DNA from: an uncultured Actinomycetes bacterium
GTDB lineage: Bacteria > Actinomycetota > Thermoleophilia > RBG-16-64-13
DNA length: 64,000 nucleotides
Assembly (NCBI GenBank): GCA_903873715.1
Contig: CAIQPS010000030.1
Coordinates: 1 to 64,000 of the forward strand
Direction: 5' to 3'
A program made the translations under genes and the position numbers. The stretch's first letter is position 1. Each line of letters opens with the position of its first letter. Below the pieces are notes generated by a model. That model saw only the letters and a list, made by a program, of their open reading frames with translations, had not been told where the DNA came from and ran no database searches. This document shows positions 1-10,326 of the stretch, piece by piece.

Positions 1-698
1 CCAAGCCGTTCAGCTTCGAGGGCCGCAAGCGCGCCAGCCAGGCCGAAGCCGGCATCGAAGAGCTGGCCAAGAAGGTCGACACCCTCATCATCATCCCCAA
101 CGACCGTCTGCTGCAGGTGGTAGAGAAGCGCACGTCCATCATCGAGGCCTTCAAGGTCGCCGACGACGTGCTGCGCCAGGGCGTCCAGGGCATCACCGAC
201 CTCATCACCGTGCCCGGGCTCATCAACCTCGACTTCGCCGACGTGCGCACCATCATGAAGAGCGCCGGCTCGGCCCTCATGGGCATCGGCCAGGCGAGCG
301 GCGAGAACCGCGGCATCGAGGCGGCCCGCATGGCCATCTCGTCCCCGCTGCTCGAGTCGTCCATCGAAGGGGCCACGGGTATCCTCCTTAACATCAGCGG
401 CGGCCCGGACATGGGCCTGTTCGAAGTCAACGAGGCGGCCGAGATCATCTCCAACGCTGCGGACACCGAGGCGAACGTCATCTTCGGCGCCGTCATCGAC
501 GAATCGCTGGGCGACCAGATGCGGGTGACGGTCATCGCCACCGGTTTCGACCGCCAGCGTCATGCCGAGGCCGAGGCCGACAAGTCGATCGAGCGCCCGA
601 TGGCGAAGCTGCCCGAGGCCGCTCCGCAGAGGCCCAACACCTTCGAGATCGACGACGACGTACTCGAGATACCCCGGTTCCTGCGCGACAAGGATTGA
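1..698 (+). CDS. ftsZ: Cell division protein FtsZ (5' truncated by window edge)
   Basis: Frame open from base 3; [27 protein letters not shown] and C-terminal [14 protein letters not shown] are FtsZ hallmarks. Confidence 0.97.
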   Translation, partial: KPFSFEGRKRASQAEAGIEELAKKVDTLIIIPNDRLLQVVEKRTSIIEAFKVADDVLRQGVQGITDLITVPGLINLDFADVRTIMKSAGSALMGIGQASGENRGIEAARMAISSPLLESSIEGATGILLNISGGPDMGLFEVNEAAEIISNAADTEANVIFGAVIDESLGDQMRVTVIATGFDRQRHAEAEADKSIERPMAKLPEAAPQRPNTFEIDDDVLEIPRFLRDKD

Positions 699-732
699 CG
701 GTCACGAGGAGCCGGAGGAGGGCGCCTGCCGG

Positions 733-1554
733 ATGAGCGCGGCGCTCGCAGAGAGGATCAGTCATGAGGCCCGCGCGCGTTTCGCCGTGCGCATGGTCGG
801 CTCCACCCCGGTGCTCGAACCCGTCCTGCCGGTGCCCTTCAGGGTGTATTTCACCACCCGTCTGGGGGGCGGCAGCGTGGGCGCCTTCGCCTCCATGAAC
901 CTGGATCACCGGTCGGCCGGCGAAGACTCGGCCGTGGACGACAATCGTCGGCGGATCGCCGTGGATACCGGAAGGCGGCTCGTCAGCCCCGAGCAGGTAC
1001 ACGGCCTGCGCGTGGTGGGGGCGGCCGAGTACGTGGCCGCCGAGCGCGGCGTTGCAGACCCGGCGCCCTGCGACGGTCTGACCCTCAACCCGATGCTTGA
1101 CGGCGACCTGGCAGCGGTGCTGCTGTTCGCGGACTGCCTGCCGATCGTCCTGTGCGGAGAAGTGGACATGGCGGTGGCTCACGGTGGCTGGCGCGGCATC
1201 GTGGGCGGCATCGTCCAGCAGGCCGGAGCGGCCATGACGGGACCTCCCGGCTCCGCGGTCATCGGGCCGAGTATCGGGCCCTGCTGCTTCACCGTGGGGC
1301 AGGACGTGGCCGGTCTGTTCGCCGAGCGGTTCGGTGAGGGCGTGGTCCTCCGGCCCAAAGAGGAGGGAGGCCCGCCGCGGGTGGACCTCTGGGAAGCCGC
1401 CACGCTGGCAGCCGGAGAGATGGGCGTCCCGCGGTCCCGCGTGCTCAACCCACGCTTGTGCACGGTGTGCAACAACGACCTGTTCTACTCGTACCGCGTG
1501 GAGGGCCCTGTTACCGGCCGCCACGCATGCGTGGCCTGGACGGGTGCGGCATGA
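733..1554 (+). CDS. pgeF: Polyphenol oxidase / laccase-domain protein, YfiH/PgeF family
   Basis: LLFADCLPIVL, AVAHGGWRGIVGGI and IGPSIGPCCF motifs; start chosen at ATG 733 inside ORF 562..1554. Confidence 0.9.
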   Translation: MSAALAERISHEARARFAVRMVGSTPVLEPVLPVPFRVYFTTRLGGGSVGAFASMNLDHRSAGEDSAVDDNRRRIAVDTGRRLVSPEQVHGLRVVGAAEYVAAERGVADPAPCDGLTLNPMLDGDLAAVLLFADCLPIVLCGEVDMAVAHGGWRGIVGGIVQQAGAAMTGPPGSAVIGPSIGPCCFTVGQDVAGLFAERFGEGVVLRPKEEGGPPRVDLWEAATLAAGEMGVPRSRVLNPRLCTVCNNDLFYSYRVEGPVTGRHACVAWTGAA

Positions 1555-2237
1555 ACGTGAGCGTCGACGTCGTCAGGGCGAACCTTGCCGAGATCGAGGC
1601 GCGCATGGCGGAAGCATGCGCGCGGGCAGGCAGGGAGGACCGTCCCCGGCTGCTGATGGCGTCGAAATATCTGGACGTGGAGCAGATGGGGATACTCTCC
1701 GAGGCAGGAATAAGCCTCGTGGGGGAGAACAGGGCAGAAGGGCTAGAGGAGAAGTGGAACAGATGGGGCGACACCTTCGAGTTCCACTTCATAGGACATC
1801 TGCAGAGCCGGAAGGTCCGGGATGTGGTGCCCTATGTCTCTCTGGTCCACTCTGTGGAGTCCATCTCGCTCGTTGAGGAGTTGGACAAGAGGGCGGGAGC
1901 GGAGGTCCGAGTGCTGCTGGAGGTCAACGTGAGTGGGGAGGAAAGCAAGTATGGTATCCTCCCGGCGGCCGCAGAGACCTTCCTGGAGCGGGCGGCGGCC
2001 CATCGGCGGGTCAGGTTCACAGGCCTGATGACCATGGCTCCGTTCACTTCGGACCCGGAGTCCACCCGCCCGTACTTCAGAGAGTTGCGCGAGCTCCGTG
2101 ACCGTCTGGCTATAGCCTTCGCGGATCGCTACGAGCTCACCGAACTGTCGATGGGGATGAGCAACGATTACGCTGTGGCTGTAGAGGAAGGCGCGACGAT
2201 AGTCAGGATAGGTAGCGCGCTTCTCTCCGACGATTAG
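1551..2237 (+). CDS. yggS: YggS family pyridoxal phosphate homeostasis protein
   Basis: LLMASKYLDVEQMGILSEAG...GENRAEGLEEK, HFIGHLQSRKVRDV, LSMGMSNDYAVAVEEGATIVRIGSALL; ATGA overlap with the previous gene. Confidence 0.93.
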   Translation: MNVSVDVVRANLAEIEARMAEACARAGREDRPRLLMASKYLDVEQMGILSEAGISLVGENRAEGLEEKWNRWGDTFEFHFIGHLQSRKVRDVVPYVSLVHSVESISLVEELDKRAGAEVRVLLEVNVSGEESKYGILPAAAETFLERAAAHRRVRFTGLMTMAPFTSDPESTRPYFRELRELRDRLAIAFADRYELTELSMGMSNDYAVAVEEGATIVRIGSALLSDD

Positions 2238-2246
2238 GAGGATGGG

Positions 2247-2807
2247 ATGGCCGGCATGTGGCACAAGACGCTCGTCTATTTCGGGCTCGCCGACGAGGAC
2301 GACGACTACTATGAGGACGAGGAGCCGATGGCCCCGCAGGCGGACCTGGAGTCCACCTACCGGCAGCGCGCCACCGTGCGCCGCATAGAGAGCACGCCCA
2401 AGCGCCGGTCCGCGTCCGACTTCGACGACATCTTCTCGGACGACGACTATCGCTCGGCCCGTCCCAGCTCGCTGTCGGCCCAGCGCCCGTCTCCTGTCCG
2501 CGCCGTCCCGCCCCAGCAGGAACAGCAGCCCGTGCGCGTCCATCTGGTCGTGCCGAAGAACTTCAACGACGCCCAGATCATCGCGGACAAGTTCAAGAGC
2601 GACATCCCGGTGATCCTCAACCTGCAGCAGAGCGAGACCGAGCTGTCCAAACGGCTCATCGACTTCGCGAGCGGTCTCACCTACGCCCTCGACGGGGGCA
2701 TGCAGCGGGTGGCCGACAAGGTGTTCCTGCTGACGCCGAAGAACGTCGAAGTCTCTGCCGAGGAGCGCCAGCGCCTCGTCGAAAAGGGCTTCTTCAACCA
2801 GTACTGA
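2247..2807 (+). CDS. sepF: Cell division protein SepF
   Basis: VRVHLVVPKNFNDAQIIADKFKSDIPVILNLQQSETELSKRLIDFASGLTYALDGGMQRVADKVFLLTP. Confidence 0.95.
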   Translation: MAGMWHKTLVYFGLADEDDDYYEDEEPMAPQADLESTYRQRATVRRIESTPKRRSASDFDDIFSDDDYRSARPSSLSAQRPSPVRAVPPQQEQQPVRVHLVVPKNFNDAQIIADKFKSDIPVILNLQQSETELSKRLIDFASGLTYALDGGMQRVADKVFLLTPKNVEVSAEERQRLVEKGFFNQY

Positions 2808-2835
2808 TAGCGGCTCGCCAAGGCGGCATACGCAC

Positions 2836-3525
2836 GTGATCATCGGCATACTGCAGAGCGCCGGCAGGTGTCCTGTGCCCGATGGGCAATGGCCGTCATC
2901 GCCTTCCGGCTCATCCACGGTGCTGCTGTGCCCGCCGGTGGATCCCGCTGGATTGGGCGCCACCGCCGAGTGCGTGGTGTCCATCGGCGCCGCTCCCTCC
3001 TTCGCGGCCCTGCGTTCTCAGGTGGGGCCCGGACCGGCGTTGTTCCGCGCGGTGGTCACCGAGGGGACATGCCCTGGAGAGGGCGCGGTGGCGTTGGCGG
3101 CGGAGCCTGGCGCCGATGAGGACACCCTGGCGGCGGTCAAGGCCGCTCTGGCATGGGTGGGGACGGTGGAAGTGGTCACCGAGGACGTCCTGGATGCGGT
3201 CGCGGCAGTGGTGTCCGGAGGCGAGGCCTATCTCAGCCGGGCGCTCGACGGGCTCGTCGAAGGCGCGGTGCGTGACGGCATGCCGCGCGAGCAGGCCGAG
3301 ACGTTCGCCCATCACACTCTCTTGGCGACCGCTCTGCTTGTGCGGGGCGCCGGATCACCGGCAGACCTCAAGGACCAGGTGGCGTCGCCCGGGGGCACCA
3401 CCATCGCCGCGCTGGCCAGTCTCGAGGATGCGGCGATACGCGGGGCGTACATGCGGGCGGTGCAGGCGGCCGCTCAGGAAAGCCGGGCACGGCGGTACGC
3501 CGCCCGGCCGGGCGTGGTTGAATAG
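2836..3525 (+). CDS. Pyrroline-5-carboxylate reductase-like protein with degenerate N-terminal domain
   Basis: C-terminal half has ProC dimerisation-domain signature (DLKDQVASPGGTTIAALASLEDAAIRGAY); N-terminus lacks a GxGxM Rossmann motif. Confidence 0.75.
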   Translation: MIIGILQSAGRCPVPDGQWPSSPSGSSTVLLCPPVDPAGLGATAECVVSIGAAPSFAALRSQVGPGPALFRAVVTEGTCPGEGAVALAAEPGADEDTLAAVKAALAWVGTVEVVTEDVLDAVAAVVSGGEAYLSRALDGLVEGAVRDGMPREQAETFAHHTLLATALLVRGAGSPADLKDQVASPGGTTIAALASLEDAAIRGAYMRAVQAAAQESRARRYAARPGVVE

Positions 3526-3578
3526 TCACAGGTGAAGGCCGGGCGCTCGACAGCGCCGTCTTGCGAAGGGAGAGCGGA

Positions 3579-4595
3579 GTGAAGATCACATCTCTCGATA
3601 TCCGGCGCAAAGAGTTCAAGCGCTCGGTGCGCGGCTACGCCGACGAGGAAGTGGACCTGTTCCTCGACGAGGTCGCGGACGGCCTTGAACAGCTCGCTGC
3701 CGAGAACACCGAACTGGTGGAGCGCCTGCGCAAGCAGGAGGAGCAGTTGGCCGGCAACCAGCAGTTGCGCGAGGCCCTCGAGAAGACCTTGATCACCGCC
3801 CAACTCCAGGCCGACCAGACCCGGGCGCAGGCCCGCAAGGACGCCGAACAGATCATCCGTGACGCCGAGTACAAGGCGCAGGGAGTGGTCGAGGAATCGT
3901 ACGGCGAGCTCCAGAAGGTGCAGCAGGCCCTCCTGCAGCTCAAGCAGCTCGAGGAGGACTTCCGCTCGAAGTTCCAGTCCCTGCTCCAGAGCCACCTGAG
4001 AGTGCTCGCGGAAGTGCCGCTCGACATACCCGTCGCGCAGCCTGTGATGGTGCCGGTCGTCCAGCAGACTGTGCCGGCCGCCGAGCCCGCTGCGGTCCCT
4101 GAGCCGGACTCAGCGCCCGTGGCCGCCGCCCCGGTGCCGGGGGAGAGTCCCTTTGTCGTGCCCGACACGTTCGAGGCCGTCCCGGAGTACTCGAGCAACG
4201 TCACCACTCAGCCGGTCGTATCGTACGTGCCGGAATCCATCGTGGCGGCAACACCGCCCCAGGATGCGCCCATCTTTGGGAGCGCCCCTGAGGACTCCGC
4301 CGCGGACACGGCCATGGACGAGACCTCCGAGACCGTAGGTGGGCCGGCCCGGCTCCTCTGGCCCGAAGAGACCGGCGAGACGCAGACCACCGACCCTGGC
4401 AACCTCTTCCCGACCGTCGACGACACGAACACGTCGGTGCTGGACGCGCCGACCGTGATCAGTGACGATTCCGTGACCCTCATCGGAGAGGATCCGCTGC
4501 AGGGCTTCTTCTTCTCGTCCACCGAAGAGACCGGCGCGGATGGTCCCTCGAGCGGGAAGAGCGGCAGGTCGAAGCCTCGTGACTTCGAGTGGTGA
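3579..4595 (+). CDS. divIVA: DivIVA domain protein with long acidic C-terminal tail
   Basis: MKITSLDIRRKEFKRSVRGYADEEVDLFLDEVADGLEQL then coiled coil; GTG start at 3579. Confidence 0.92.
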   Translation: MKITSLDIRRKEFKRSVRGYADEEVDLFLDEVADGLEQLAAENTELVERLRKQEEQLAGNQQLREALEKTLITAQLQADQTRAQARKDAEQIIRDAEYKAQGVVEESYGELQKVQQALLQLKQLEEDFRSKFQSLLQSHLRVLAEVPLDIPVAQPVMVPVVQQTVPAAEPAAVPEPDSAPVAAAPVPGESPFVVPDTFEAVPEYSSNVTTQPVVSYVPESIVAATPPQDAPIFGSAPEDSAADTAMDETSETVGGPARLLWPEETGETQTTDPGNLFPTVDDTNTSVLDAPTVISDDSVTLIGEDPLQGFFFSSTEETGADGPSSGKSGRSKPRDFEW

Positions 4596-4605
4596 CCCAG
4601 GGGGC

Positions 4606-4932
4606 GTGAACCCGGGGCCCCCGGCTATCCTGGCCAGGGGCGGAGTGCTTCTCGTCGGCGTCCGGGTCATGCCGTCGGCTTCCCGGACCGAGATCCGGGG
4701 TCTCTACGGCGACCGTCTGAAGGTGGCCGTCAACGCTCCTCCCGAGGCGGGCAAGGCCAACGCCCGCCTGCTCCAGGCTCTCTGCTCATGGCTGGGGCTG
4801 CGCGCGGACCAGGTGACCGTGCACTCAGGACACACCGGCCGCGACAAGGTGATAGCTTTCTCGGGCATAATGGAAGCGGAGTTGCGCAACAGATTCGACA
4901 GATCGCTCCGCGAGGCGGGGCAGGCCAGGTAG
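4606..4932 (+). CDS. DUF167 family protein (YggU-like)
   Basis: VRVMPSASRTEIRGLYGDRLKVAVNAPPEAGKANARLL...SGHTGRDKVIAF; start uncertain. Confidence 0.85.
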   Translation: MNPGPPAILARGGVLLVGVRVMPSASRTEIRGLYGDRLKVAVNAPPEAGKANARLLQALCSWLGLRADQVTVHSGHTGRDKVIAFSGIMEAELRNRFDRSLREAGQAR

Positions 4933-4939
4933 GCGCATT

Positions 4940-5299
4940 ATGGATCTAGAAGCTCTGAAGCAGGCCCTGATCGCCGAGCGCGAACGGCTCGGCCGGGAGG
5001 TCGCCGACCTCGACGCAGATCTGTCGTCGTCGTTGGAGGACTCCTCGGAAGAGAGTCCGTACGATCAGCACCTCGCTGAGACTGCGGCCGTCACCCTCGA
5101 CCGCGAGATCGATCTCACCCTGGAGGAGAACGCCAAGGCCCGCATCGCCCAGATCGACCGGGCGCTTGCCAAGATGGCGAAGGGTGGCTACGGGGCCTGC
5201 GACAAGTGCGGCCAGCCCATCGGCGAAGACAGGCTGAAGGCCGCCCCGTTCGCCACGCTCTGCATAGAGTGCAAGCGCCGGGAAGAACGAGGCCGATGA
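4940..5299 (+). CDS. TraR/DksA family zinc finger protein
   Basis: GGYGACDKCGQPIGEDRLKAAPFATLCIECKRREE zinc-finger signature. Confidence 0.9.
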   Translation: MDLEALKQALIAERERLGREVADLDADLSSSLEDSSEESPYDQHLAETAAVTLDREIDLTLEENAKARIAQIDRALAKMAKGGYGACDKCGQPIGEDRLKAAPFATLCIECKRREERGR

Positions 5300-5859
5300 A
5301 GGCCGGCAAGGCTCGTTCGGGCGCCGGTCCCAAGAAGCGTCCTGCCGCCGCGAAGGCGCGGGACCGCCGGAGGGCGGCCATCAAATGGGCCGTGCTGGTG
5401 GTGGTCACGGGCATCGCAGTGGCCCTTTGTCTGTGGACCACCTATCTGGCCGAGAAGCGCTTGGTCATCGGAGAGGTCGACAAGGTCCTGCCGTTCCTGT
5501 GGCTCCAGCGCACTGCCAACAGCGGCGTGGCCTTCGGCCTGCTGGGCGGGCGTCTTCCCGTCATCCTGGCGGCCAACGCCGTCGCCATCATCGTGGTGCT
5601 GGTCTATGTGTTCATGGACAAGCGTGCTGTGCTCGCGGGCATCGCCGGCGGGCTGGTGGTCGGAGGGAGCCTTGGCAATGTCGTGCAGCGGCTCACCGGT
5701 GACGGCCACGTCACCGATTTCCTCAAGTTCCCGTACTGGCCCAACTTCAACCTGCCCGACGTGTTCATCGTCTTGGGTATCGCGATCGTGTTCCTGGGTC
5801 TGCTCGTGGAGGCCATCCGCGTACTGCGGGCCGGGGACGAGACCTCACCTTCGCGCTAG
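5296..5859 (+). CDS. lspA: Lipoprotein signal peptidase (signal peptidase II)
   Basis: LQRTANSGVAFGLLGG, GGSLGNVVQRLTGDGHVTDFLKF, WPNFNLPDVFIVLG. Confidence 0.95.
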   Translation: MKAGKARSGAGPKKRPAAAKARDRRRAAIKWAVLVVVTGIAVALCLWTTYLAEKRLVIGEVDKVLPFLWLQRTANSGVAFGLLGGRLPVILAANAVAIIVVLVYVFMDKRAVLAGIAGGLVVGGSLGNVVQRLTGDGHVTDFLKFPYWPNFNLPDVFIVLGIAIVFLGLLVEAIRVLRAGDETSPSR

Positions 5860-6803
5860 TGGGCGGCGGGACAAGCACCCCTCGTTCCGGCGGGCTCCTG
5901 GTCACGGTGGGGCCTGAGGACGAGGGCAAGCGCCTCGACGTGCTCCTTGGAGGGGTGCCCGAGGTGGGCAGCCGCTCCAGGGCGGCCAATCTCATCGCGG
6001 CGGGCGCGGTCACCGTCGACGGTGCCACGGCGGCCAAGAGCCGCGCAGTCGTCGCAGGAGAACGGGTGATCGTCGTGCTGCCCAGGGAGGGCGCGGCGGA
6101 GGTGGCCGGCCATACGGACGTACCCGTCGTCTACGAGGACGAATACCTGCTCGTGGTCGACAAGCCGGCCGGTATGGCGGTGCACCCCTCGCGCGGCCAC
6201 GCCACCGGTACCTTGGTGCAGGCGCTCTCCGGGCATGGCCTGGAGGGGGGTGAGGAGTTCCGGCCGGGAGTGGTGCACCGGCTCGACAAGGACACCAGCG
6301 GCCTGCTGGTGGTGGCGAAGTCGGTGGAGGCGCACAGGCGCCTGGTGGCCATGATGCGCCGCCGAGCCGTAGACAGGCGCTATCTGGCCCTGGTGCACGG
6401 AGCGTTCTCGGCCGACACGGGCACCATCGAAGCCCCCGTGGGCCGCGACCCTGTCAAGCGCACCTCGATGACCGTGGGCGGGCTCGCCGCGCGGGATGCG
6501 GTCACGCACTTCCGGGTGCTCGAGCGTCTCGGGGACCTGACCCTGGTGGAGGCCCGGCTCGAGACCGGCCGGACCCACCAGATCCGTGTCCACTTCGCCG
6601 CCATTGGCCATCCTGTGGCGGGGGACCCGATGTATTCCAGGCGTGACTCTCTGGCGGTCGGGCGGCAGTTCCTGCACAGCTATCGCTTGGCGTTCGCCCA
6701 TCCGTTCACGGACGAGGAGTTGGTGTTCGACGCTCCTCTGCCGGCAGACCTGGCCACGGTGCTCGAAAGAGTGCGCGAGAGCGAAGGGCGGGCCGATGCC
6801 TGA
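5859..6803 (+). CDS. rluD: RluA/RluD family rRNA pseudouridine synthase
   Basis: VVHRLDKDTSGLLVVAKS and TGRTHQIRVHFAAIGHPVAGDPMY. Confidence 0.93.
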   Translation: MGGGTSTPRSGGLLVTVGPEDEGKRLDVLLGGVPEVGSRSRAANLIAAGAVTVDGATAAKSRAVVAGERVIVVLPREGAAEVAGHTDVPVVYEDEYLLVVDKPAGMAVHPSRGHATGTLVQALSGHGLEGGEEFRPGVVHRLDKDTSGLLVVAKSVEAHRRLVAMMRRRAVDRRYLALVHGAFSADTGTIEAPVGRDPVKRTSMTVGGLAARDAVTHFRVLERLGDLTLVEARLETGRTHQIRVHFAAIGHPVAGDPMYSRRDSLAVGRQFLHSYRLAFAHPFTDEELVFDAPLPADLATVLERVRESEGRADA

Positions 6804-7500
6804 TCCGGACGAACGACCCGCGGTAGCGATCTTCGATCTGGACGGCACGCTGGTCGTGGGCCAGACGCAACTGCTGCTCGTGAGGTACCTGTACAAGGCC
6901 AGGGTCATCAGCCGCGTTTTCCTTGCCGGGACCGCCCTGTGGTTCCTCGCCTACAAGGCCGGGCTTGTGAAGGTCACCGAGGCGTCGCGCGCCAAGGGCG
7001 CGCAGGTGCTGGCCGGTCTCACCGTGGCTGAGGCCGACGATCTGATGCTGCGCTTCACCGAAGAGGTCATGGTGCCCCGGCTCCACCCGGCGTCGTCCGC
7101 CGCCCTTGCCGAGCATCTGGCGGAGGGCGACACGGTCGTGGTCGTGTCGGCGGCTTTGGACCCCCTGGTCCGGGCGCTGTGCCGCCACCTGGGCGTGAAA
7201 GACTACGCCTGCGCCGTTTGCGAGATCGTCGACGGGCGGTACACCGGACGCCTCACCGGCCTGGTGCCCTACGCCGGTGAGAAAGCCCGTGTGGCGGCGG
7301 CGCTGGTCGCGGAGCGGGGCGCCGACCCCGCGGGATGCTGGGCCTACGCCGACCACGACAGCGACCTCGAACTGCTGCGCTTCGTCGGCCATCCGGTGGC
7401 CGTGAACCCCCGGCCCGGTCTGCGGGCCGTGGCGGAGCGCGAAGGCTGGCCCATCCTGCAAAGTCCCACTCCCGAAACTGGAGGTTCATCAAATGGCTGA
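6796..7500 (+). CDS. HAD-IB family hydrolase (SerB-like)
   Basis: [51 protein letters not shown]. Confidence 0.88.
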   Translation: MPDPDERPAVAIFDLDGTLVVGQTQLLLVRYLYKARVISRVFLAGTALWFLAYKAGLVKVTEASRAKGAQVLAGLTVAEADDLMLRFTEEVMVPRLHPASSAALAEHLAEGDTVVVVSAALDPLVRALCRHLGVKDYACAVCEIVDGRYTGRLTGLVPYAGEKARVAAALVAERGADPAGCWAYADHDSDLELLRFVGHPVAVNPRPGLRAVAEREGWPILQSPTPETGGSSNG

Positions 7501-9529
7501 CGTGTTCCCGGCGGACCTCGCTGCGAAGTGGGACCTGGACGACCTGGCGGTCACCACCATCCGTATGCTCGCCATCGACGGCGTGCAGAAGGCCAACTCG
7601 GGCCATCCCGGGATGCCGCTCGGCGCCGCGCCGATGGCCCACGTGCTGTGGAGCCGCCACCTCAAGTTCGATCCGCAGCATCCCGGCTGGGCCGACCGTG
7701 ACCGTTTCGTGCTCAGCGCCGGCCACGGGTCGATGCTGCTGTACTCGCTGCTCCACCTGGCCGGATACGGCCTGGCGGTCGAGGAGCTCGAGCAGTTCAG
7801 ACAGTGGGGCAGCCGCACTCCGGGTCATCCCGAGCACGGGGTGACGCCGGGCGTGGAGGTCACCACCGGTCCGCTCGGCGCCGGGGTGTCCAACAGCGTG
7901 GGCCTCGCCATCGCGGAGGCGTTCCTCGCAGCCACGTTCAACCGTCCGGGCTTCGAACTGGTCGACCACTACACCTACGGCATCTGCGGTGACGGCGACC
8001 TGATGGAGGGCGTGGCCTCGGAGGCCGCCTCTCTCGCCGGGCACCTGGGCTTGGGCAAGCTCATCTACCTCTACGACGACAACCAGATATCCATCGAGGG
8101 CTCGACGAGCCTGGCCTTCACGGAGGACGTCGCCGGCCGCTTCGAGGCCTACGGCTGGCAGGTCGTCAAGGTGGACGACGGGAACGACCTGAAGGCCATC
8201 GACATCGCCATCTCCTTGGCGCGCGCCGAGAAGGCCAAGCCGTCGCTGGTGATGGTCAGGACCGTCATCGGTTGCGGCAGCCCGCACAAGGCCGGCAGCG
8301 CCGAAGCCCACGGCGCTCCGCTCGGGCCCGAGGAGTGCAGGTTGACCAAGGAGGCGTACGGCTGGCCTCCGGACCTGTGCTTCGCCGTGCCCGACCGGGT
8401 GCGCGAACAGTACGCCGCGGTCGCGGCCTCCGGCGCGGCTTTGCGCGCGCGGTGGGACGAGACGTTCGCGCGCTACGAGCGGGAATACCCGGAGCTCGCC
8501 CGGCAATGGAAGGACGCCTTCAGCGGGTCGCTGCCGGAAGGGTTCGCCGACAAGCTCCCGGTCTTCGCGGCGGGGGAGAGCATCGCCACCCGGGCCGCGT
8601 CGGGCAAGGCCCTCAACGCGATCGCACAACTGGTGCCGACGCTCATCGGCGGCTCCGCCGATCTGGCGCCCTCCAACAACACCCTGCTGGCCGGCCAGAC
8701 CGGTTTCCAGCCGGGCGACCACCTGGGGCGCAACCTCCATTTCGGCGTGCGCGAGCACGCGATGGGCGGAGCGCTCAACGGCATGTGCGCCCACGGCGGT
8801 CTGTTCCCGTTCGGCGGCACCTTCTTCATCTTCTCCGACTACATGCGGCCCGCCGTGCGGCTCGCGGCTCTGTCGCACTTCCCCGCCATCTACGTCTTCA
8901 CCCACGACAGCATCGGCGTCGGGGAGGACGGGCCCACCCACCAGCCCATCGAGCACCTCGCCTCGCTGCGGGCGATGCCAGGGTTGGTCGTGTTGCGGCC
9001 GAGCGACGCCAACGAGACCGTCGTCGCCTGGCGCCTGGCGATGGAACGGCGCACGGGCCCCACCGCGCTGGTGCTCACCCGTCAGAACCTGCCGGTACTC
9101 GACCGAAGCGTCCTCGGCTCGGCCGAGGGGCTGCTCAGAGGGGGGTACGTGCTCAAAGATGTGAGCGGTGCGGCGCCGGACGTCATCCTGATCGCCAGCG
9201 GTTCCGAGGTCGAACTGGCTCTTGCGGCGGCGGGCACGCTGGCCGGCGAGGGCGTGGGGGCCCGGGTGGTGGCGTTGCCCAGTTGGGAGCTGTTCGAGCA
9301 GCAGGATGCCGCGTACCGGGAGTCGGTGCTGCCGCGTGCGGTCACGGCCCGCGTGTCCATAGAGGCGGGGTCGACGTTCGGGTGGGACCGCTACATCGGC
9401 TCGGCTGGGATCGCGGTAGGGATCGACCACTTCGGTGCGTCGGCCCCGGCGAAGGTCCTGTACAAGGAGTTCGGCATCACCGCGGAGAACATGGTGGCAG
9501 CGGCCCATAAGGTGCTGCACAAGGACTGA
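7493..9529 (+). CDS. tkt: Transketolase
   Basis: [63 protein letters not shown]. Confidence 0.97.
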   Translation: MADVFPADLAAKWDLDDLAVTTIRMLAIDGVQKANSGHPGMPLGAAPMAHVLWSRHLKFDPQHPGWADRDRFVLSAGHGSMLLYSLLHLAGYGLAVEELEQFRQWGSRTPGHPEHGVTPGVEVTTGPLGAGVSNSVGLAIAEAFLAATFNRPGFELVDHYTYGICGDGDLMEGVASEAASLAGHLGLGKLIYLYDDNQISIEGSTSLAFTEDVAGRFEAYGWQVVKVDDGNDLKAIDIAISLARAEKAKPSLVMVRTVIGCGSPHKAGSAEAHGAPLGPEECRLTKEAYGWPPDLCFAVPDRVREQYAAVAASGAALRARWDETFARYEREYPELARQWKDAFSGSLPEGFADKLPVFAAGESIATRAASGKALNAIAQLVPTLIGGSADLAPSNNTLLAGQTGFQPGDHLGRNLHFGVREHAMGGALNGMCAHGGLFPFGGTFFIFSDYMRPAVRLAALSHFPAIYVFTHDSIGVGEDGPTHQPIEHLASLRAMPGLVVLRPSDANETVVAWRLAMERRTGPTALVLTRQNLPVLDRSVLGSAEGLLRGGYVLKDVSGAAPDVILIASGSEVELALAAAGTLAGEGVGARVVALPSWELFEQQDAAYRESVLPRAVTARVSIEAGSTFGWDRYIGSAGIAVGIDHFGASAPAKVLYKEFGITAENMVAAAHKVLHKD

Positions 9530-9611
9530 CGGCGCGGGGCGCCGGCCACGGGCCGGCAGCCGGGAGAGCGCCGGCCACGGAGTCGAGACGGTAGAAAGGC
9601 TCGGTGACATC

Positions 9612-10175
9612 ATGACGGAGCAGGGCGGCGACGTCCGCAAGTCCAAGATCCTCCTCGACGAGGAGCAGGTGGGCCGCACCCTCGCTCGGATGACGCACGA
9701 GATCGCCGAGCAGTCCCCGGACCTCGCCGATCTGGCTCTCGTGGGGATCCAGCGCAGGGGAGTGGAGTTGGCCGCCAGGTTGGCCCGTCTGCTCGAATCG
9801 TTCTACGGCGTGAGGCCCCCGACGGGAGCCATCGACATCACCTTCTACCGCGACGACCTTGACGCCCGGGCGGGCCGCAACTACGAGCAGCCGAAGGTGC
9901 ACTCGACCGACCTCCCGTTCGACATCAACGACAAGACCATCGTGCTGGTGGACGACGTCCTCTACACGGGACGGACCATCCGCGCCGCCATCGAGGCGCT
10001 CTTCGACTACGGCCGCCCGACGGCCGTGCGGCTGGCGGTCCTCGTGGACCGCGGCCACCGAGACCTTCCCATCCGCCCGGACTACGTCGGCAAGAACGTG
10101 CCCACCAGCCGCAGCGAGCAGGTGGTCGTCCACCTCATGGAGATGGACGGGCTCGACGAGGTCGCCATAGCCTAG
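9612..10175 (+). CDS. pyrR: Bifunctional pyr operon regulator / uracil phosphoribosyltransferase PyrR
   Basis: VGIQRRGVELAARLA, KTIVLVDDVLYTGRTIRAAIEALFDYGRP, DLPIRPDYVGKNVPTS. Confidence 0.96.
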   Translation: MTEQGGDVRKSKILLDEEQVGRTLARMTHEIAEQSPDLADLALVGIQRRGVELAARLARLLESFYGVRPPTGAIDITFYRDDLDARAGRNYEQPKVHSTDLPFDINDKTIVLVDDVLYTGRTIRAAIEALFDYGRPTAVRLAVLVDRGHRDLPIRPDYVGKNVPTSRSEQVVVHLMEMDGLDEVAIA

Positions 10176-10288
10176 CGGGACCGGGTGGGCTCGGCCGCGC
10201 CGCGCACGGCCCTGACGCCGGCGCAGCCCCGCGGGCCCTCGTGCGCGCTCTCGCGCCCACGGCGCGGTACAATCCACGCAGCAACGAA

Positions 10289-10318
10289 CCTTTAATCGGG
10301 TCCAGAGAGGCCGAAAGG
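10289..10318 (+). promoter_or_regulatory. PyrR-binding RNA hairpin in pyrB leader
   Basis: CCTTTAATCGGGTCCAGAGAGGCCGAAAGG; contains the PyrR-type TCCAGAGAGGCC core and overlaps the pyrB Shine-Dalgarno region. Confidence 0.88.
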
Positions 10319-10326
10319 GTAAGGCA

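Noticed and set aside
7253-9679. 808-aa minus-strand ORF opposite transketolase
   Set aside because: Shadow ORF caused by GC-rich third codon positions; His/Arg/Gly-rich text without domains.
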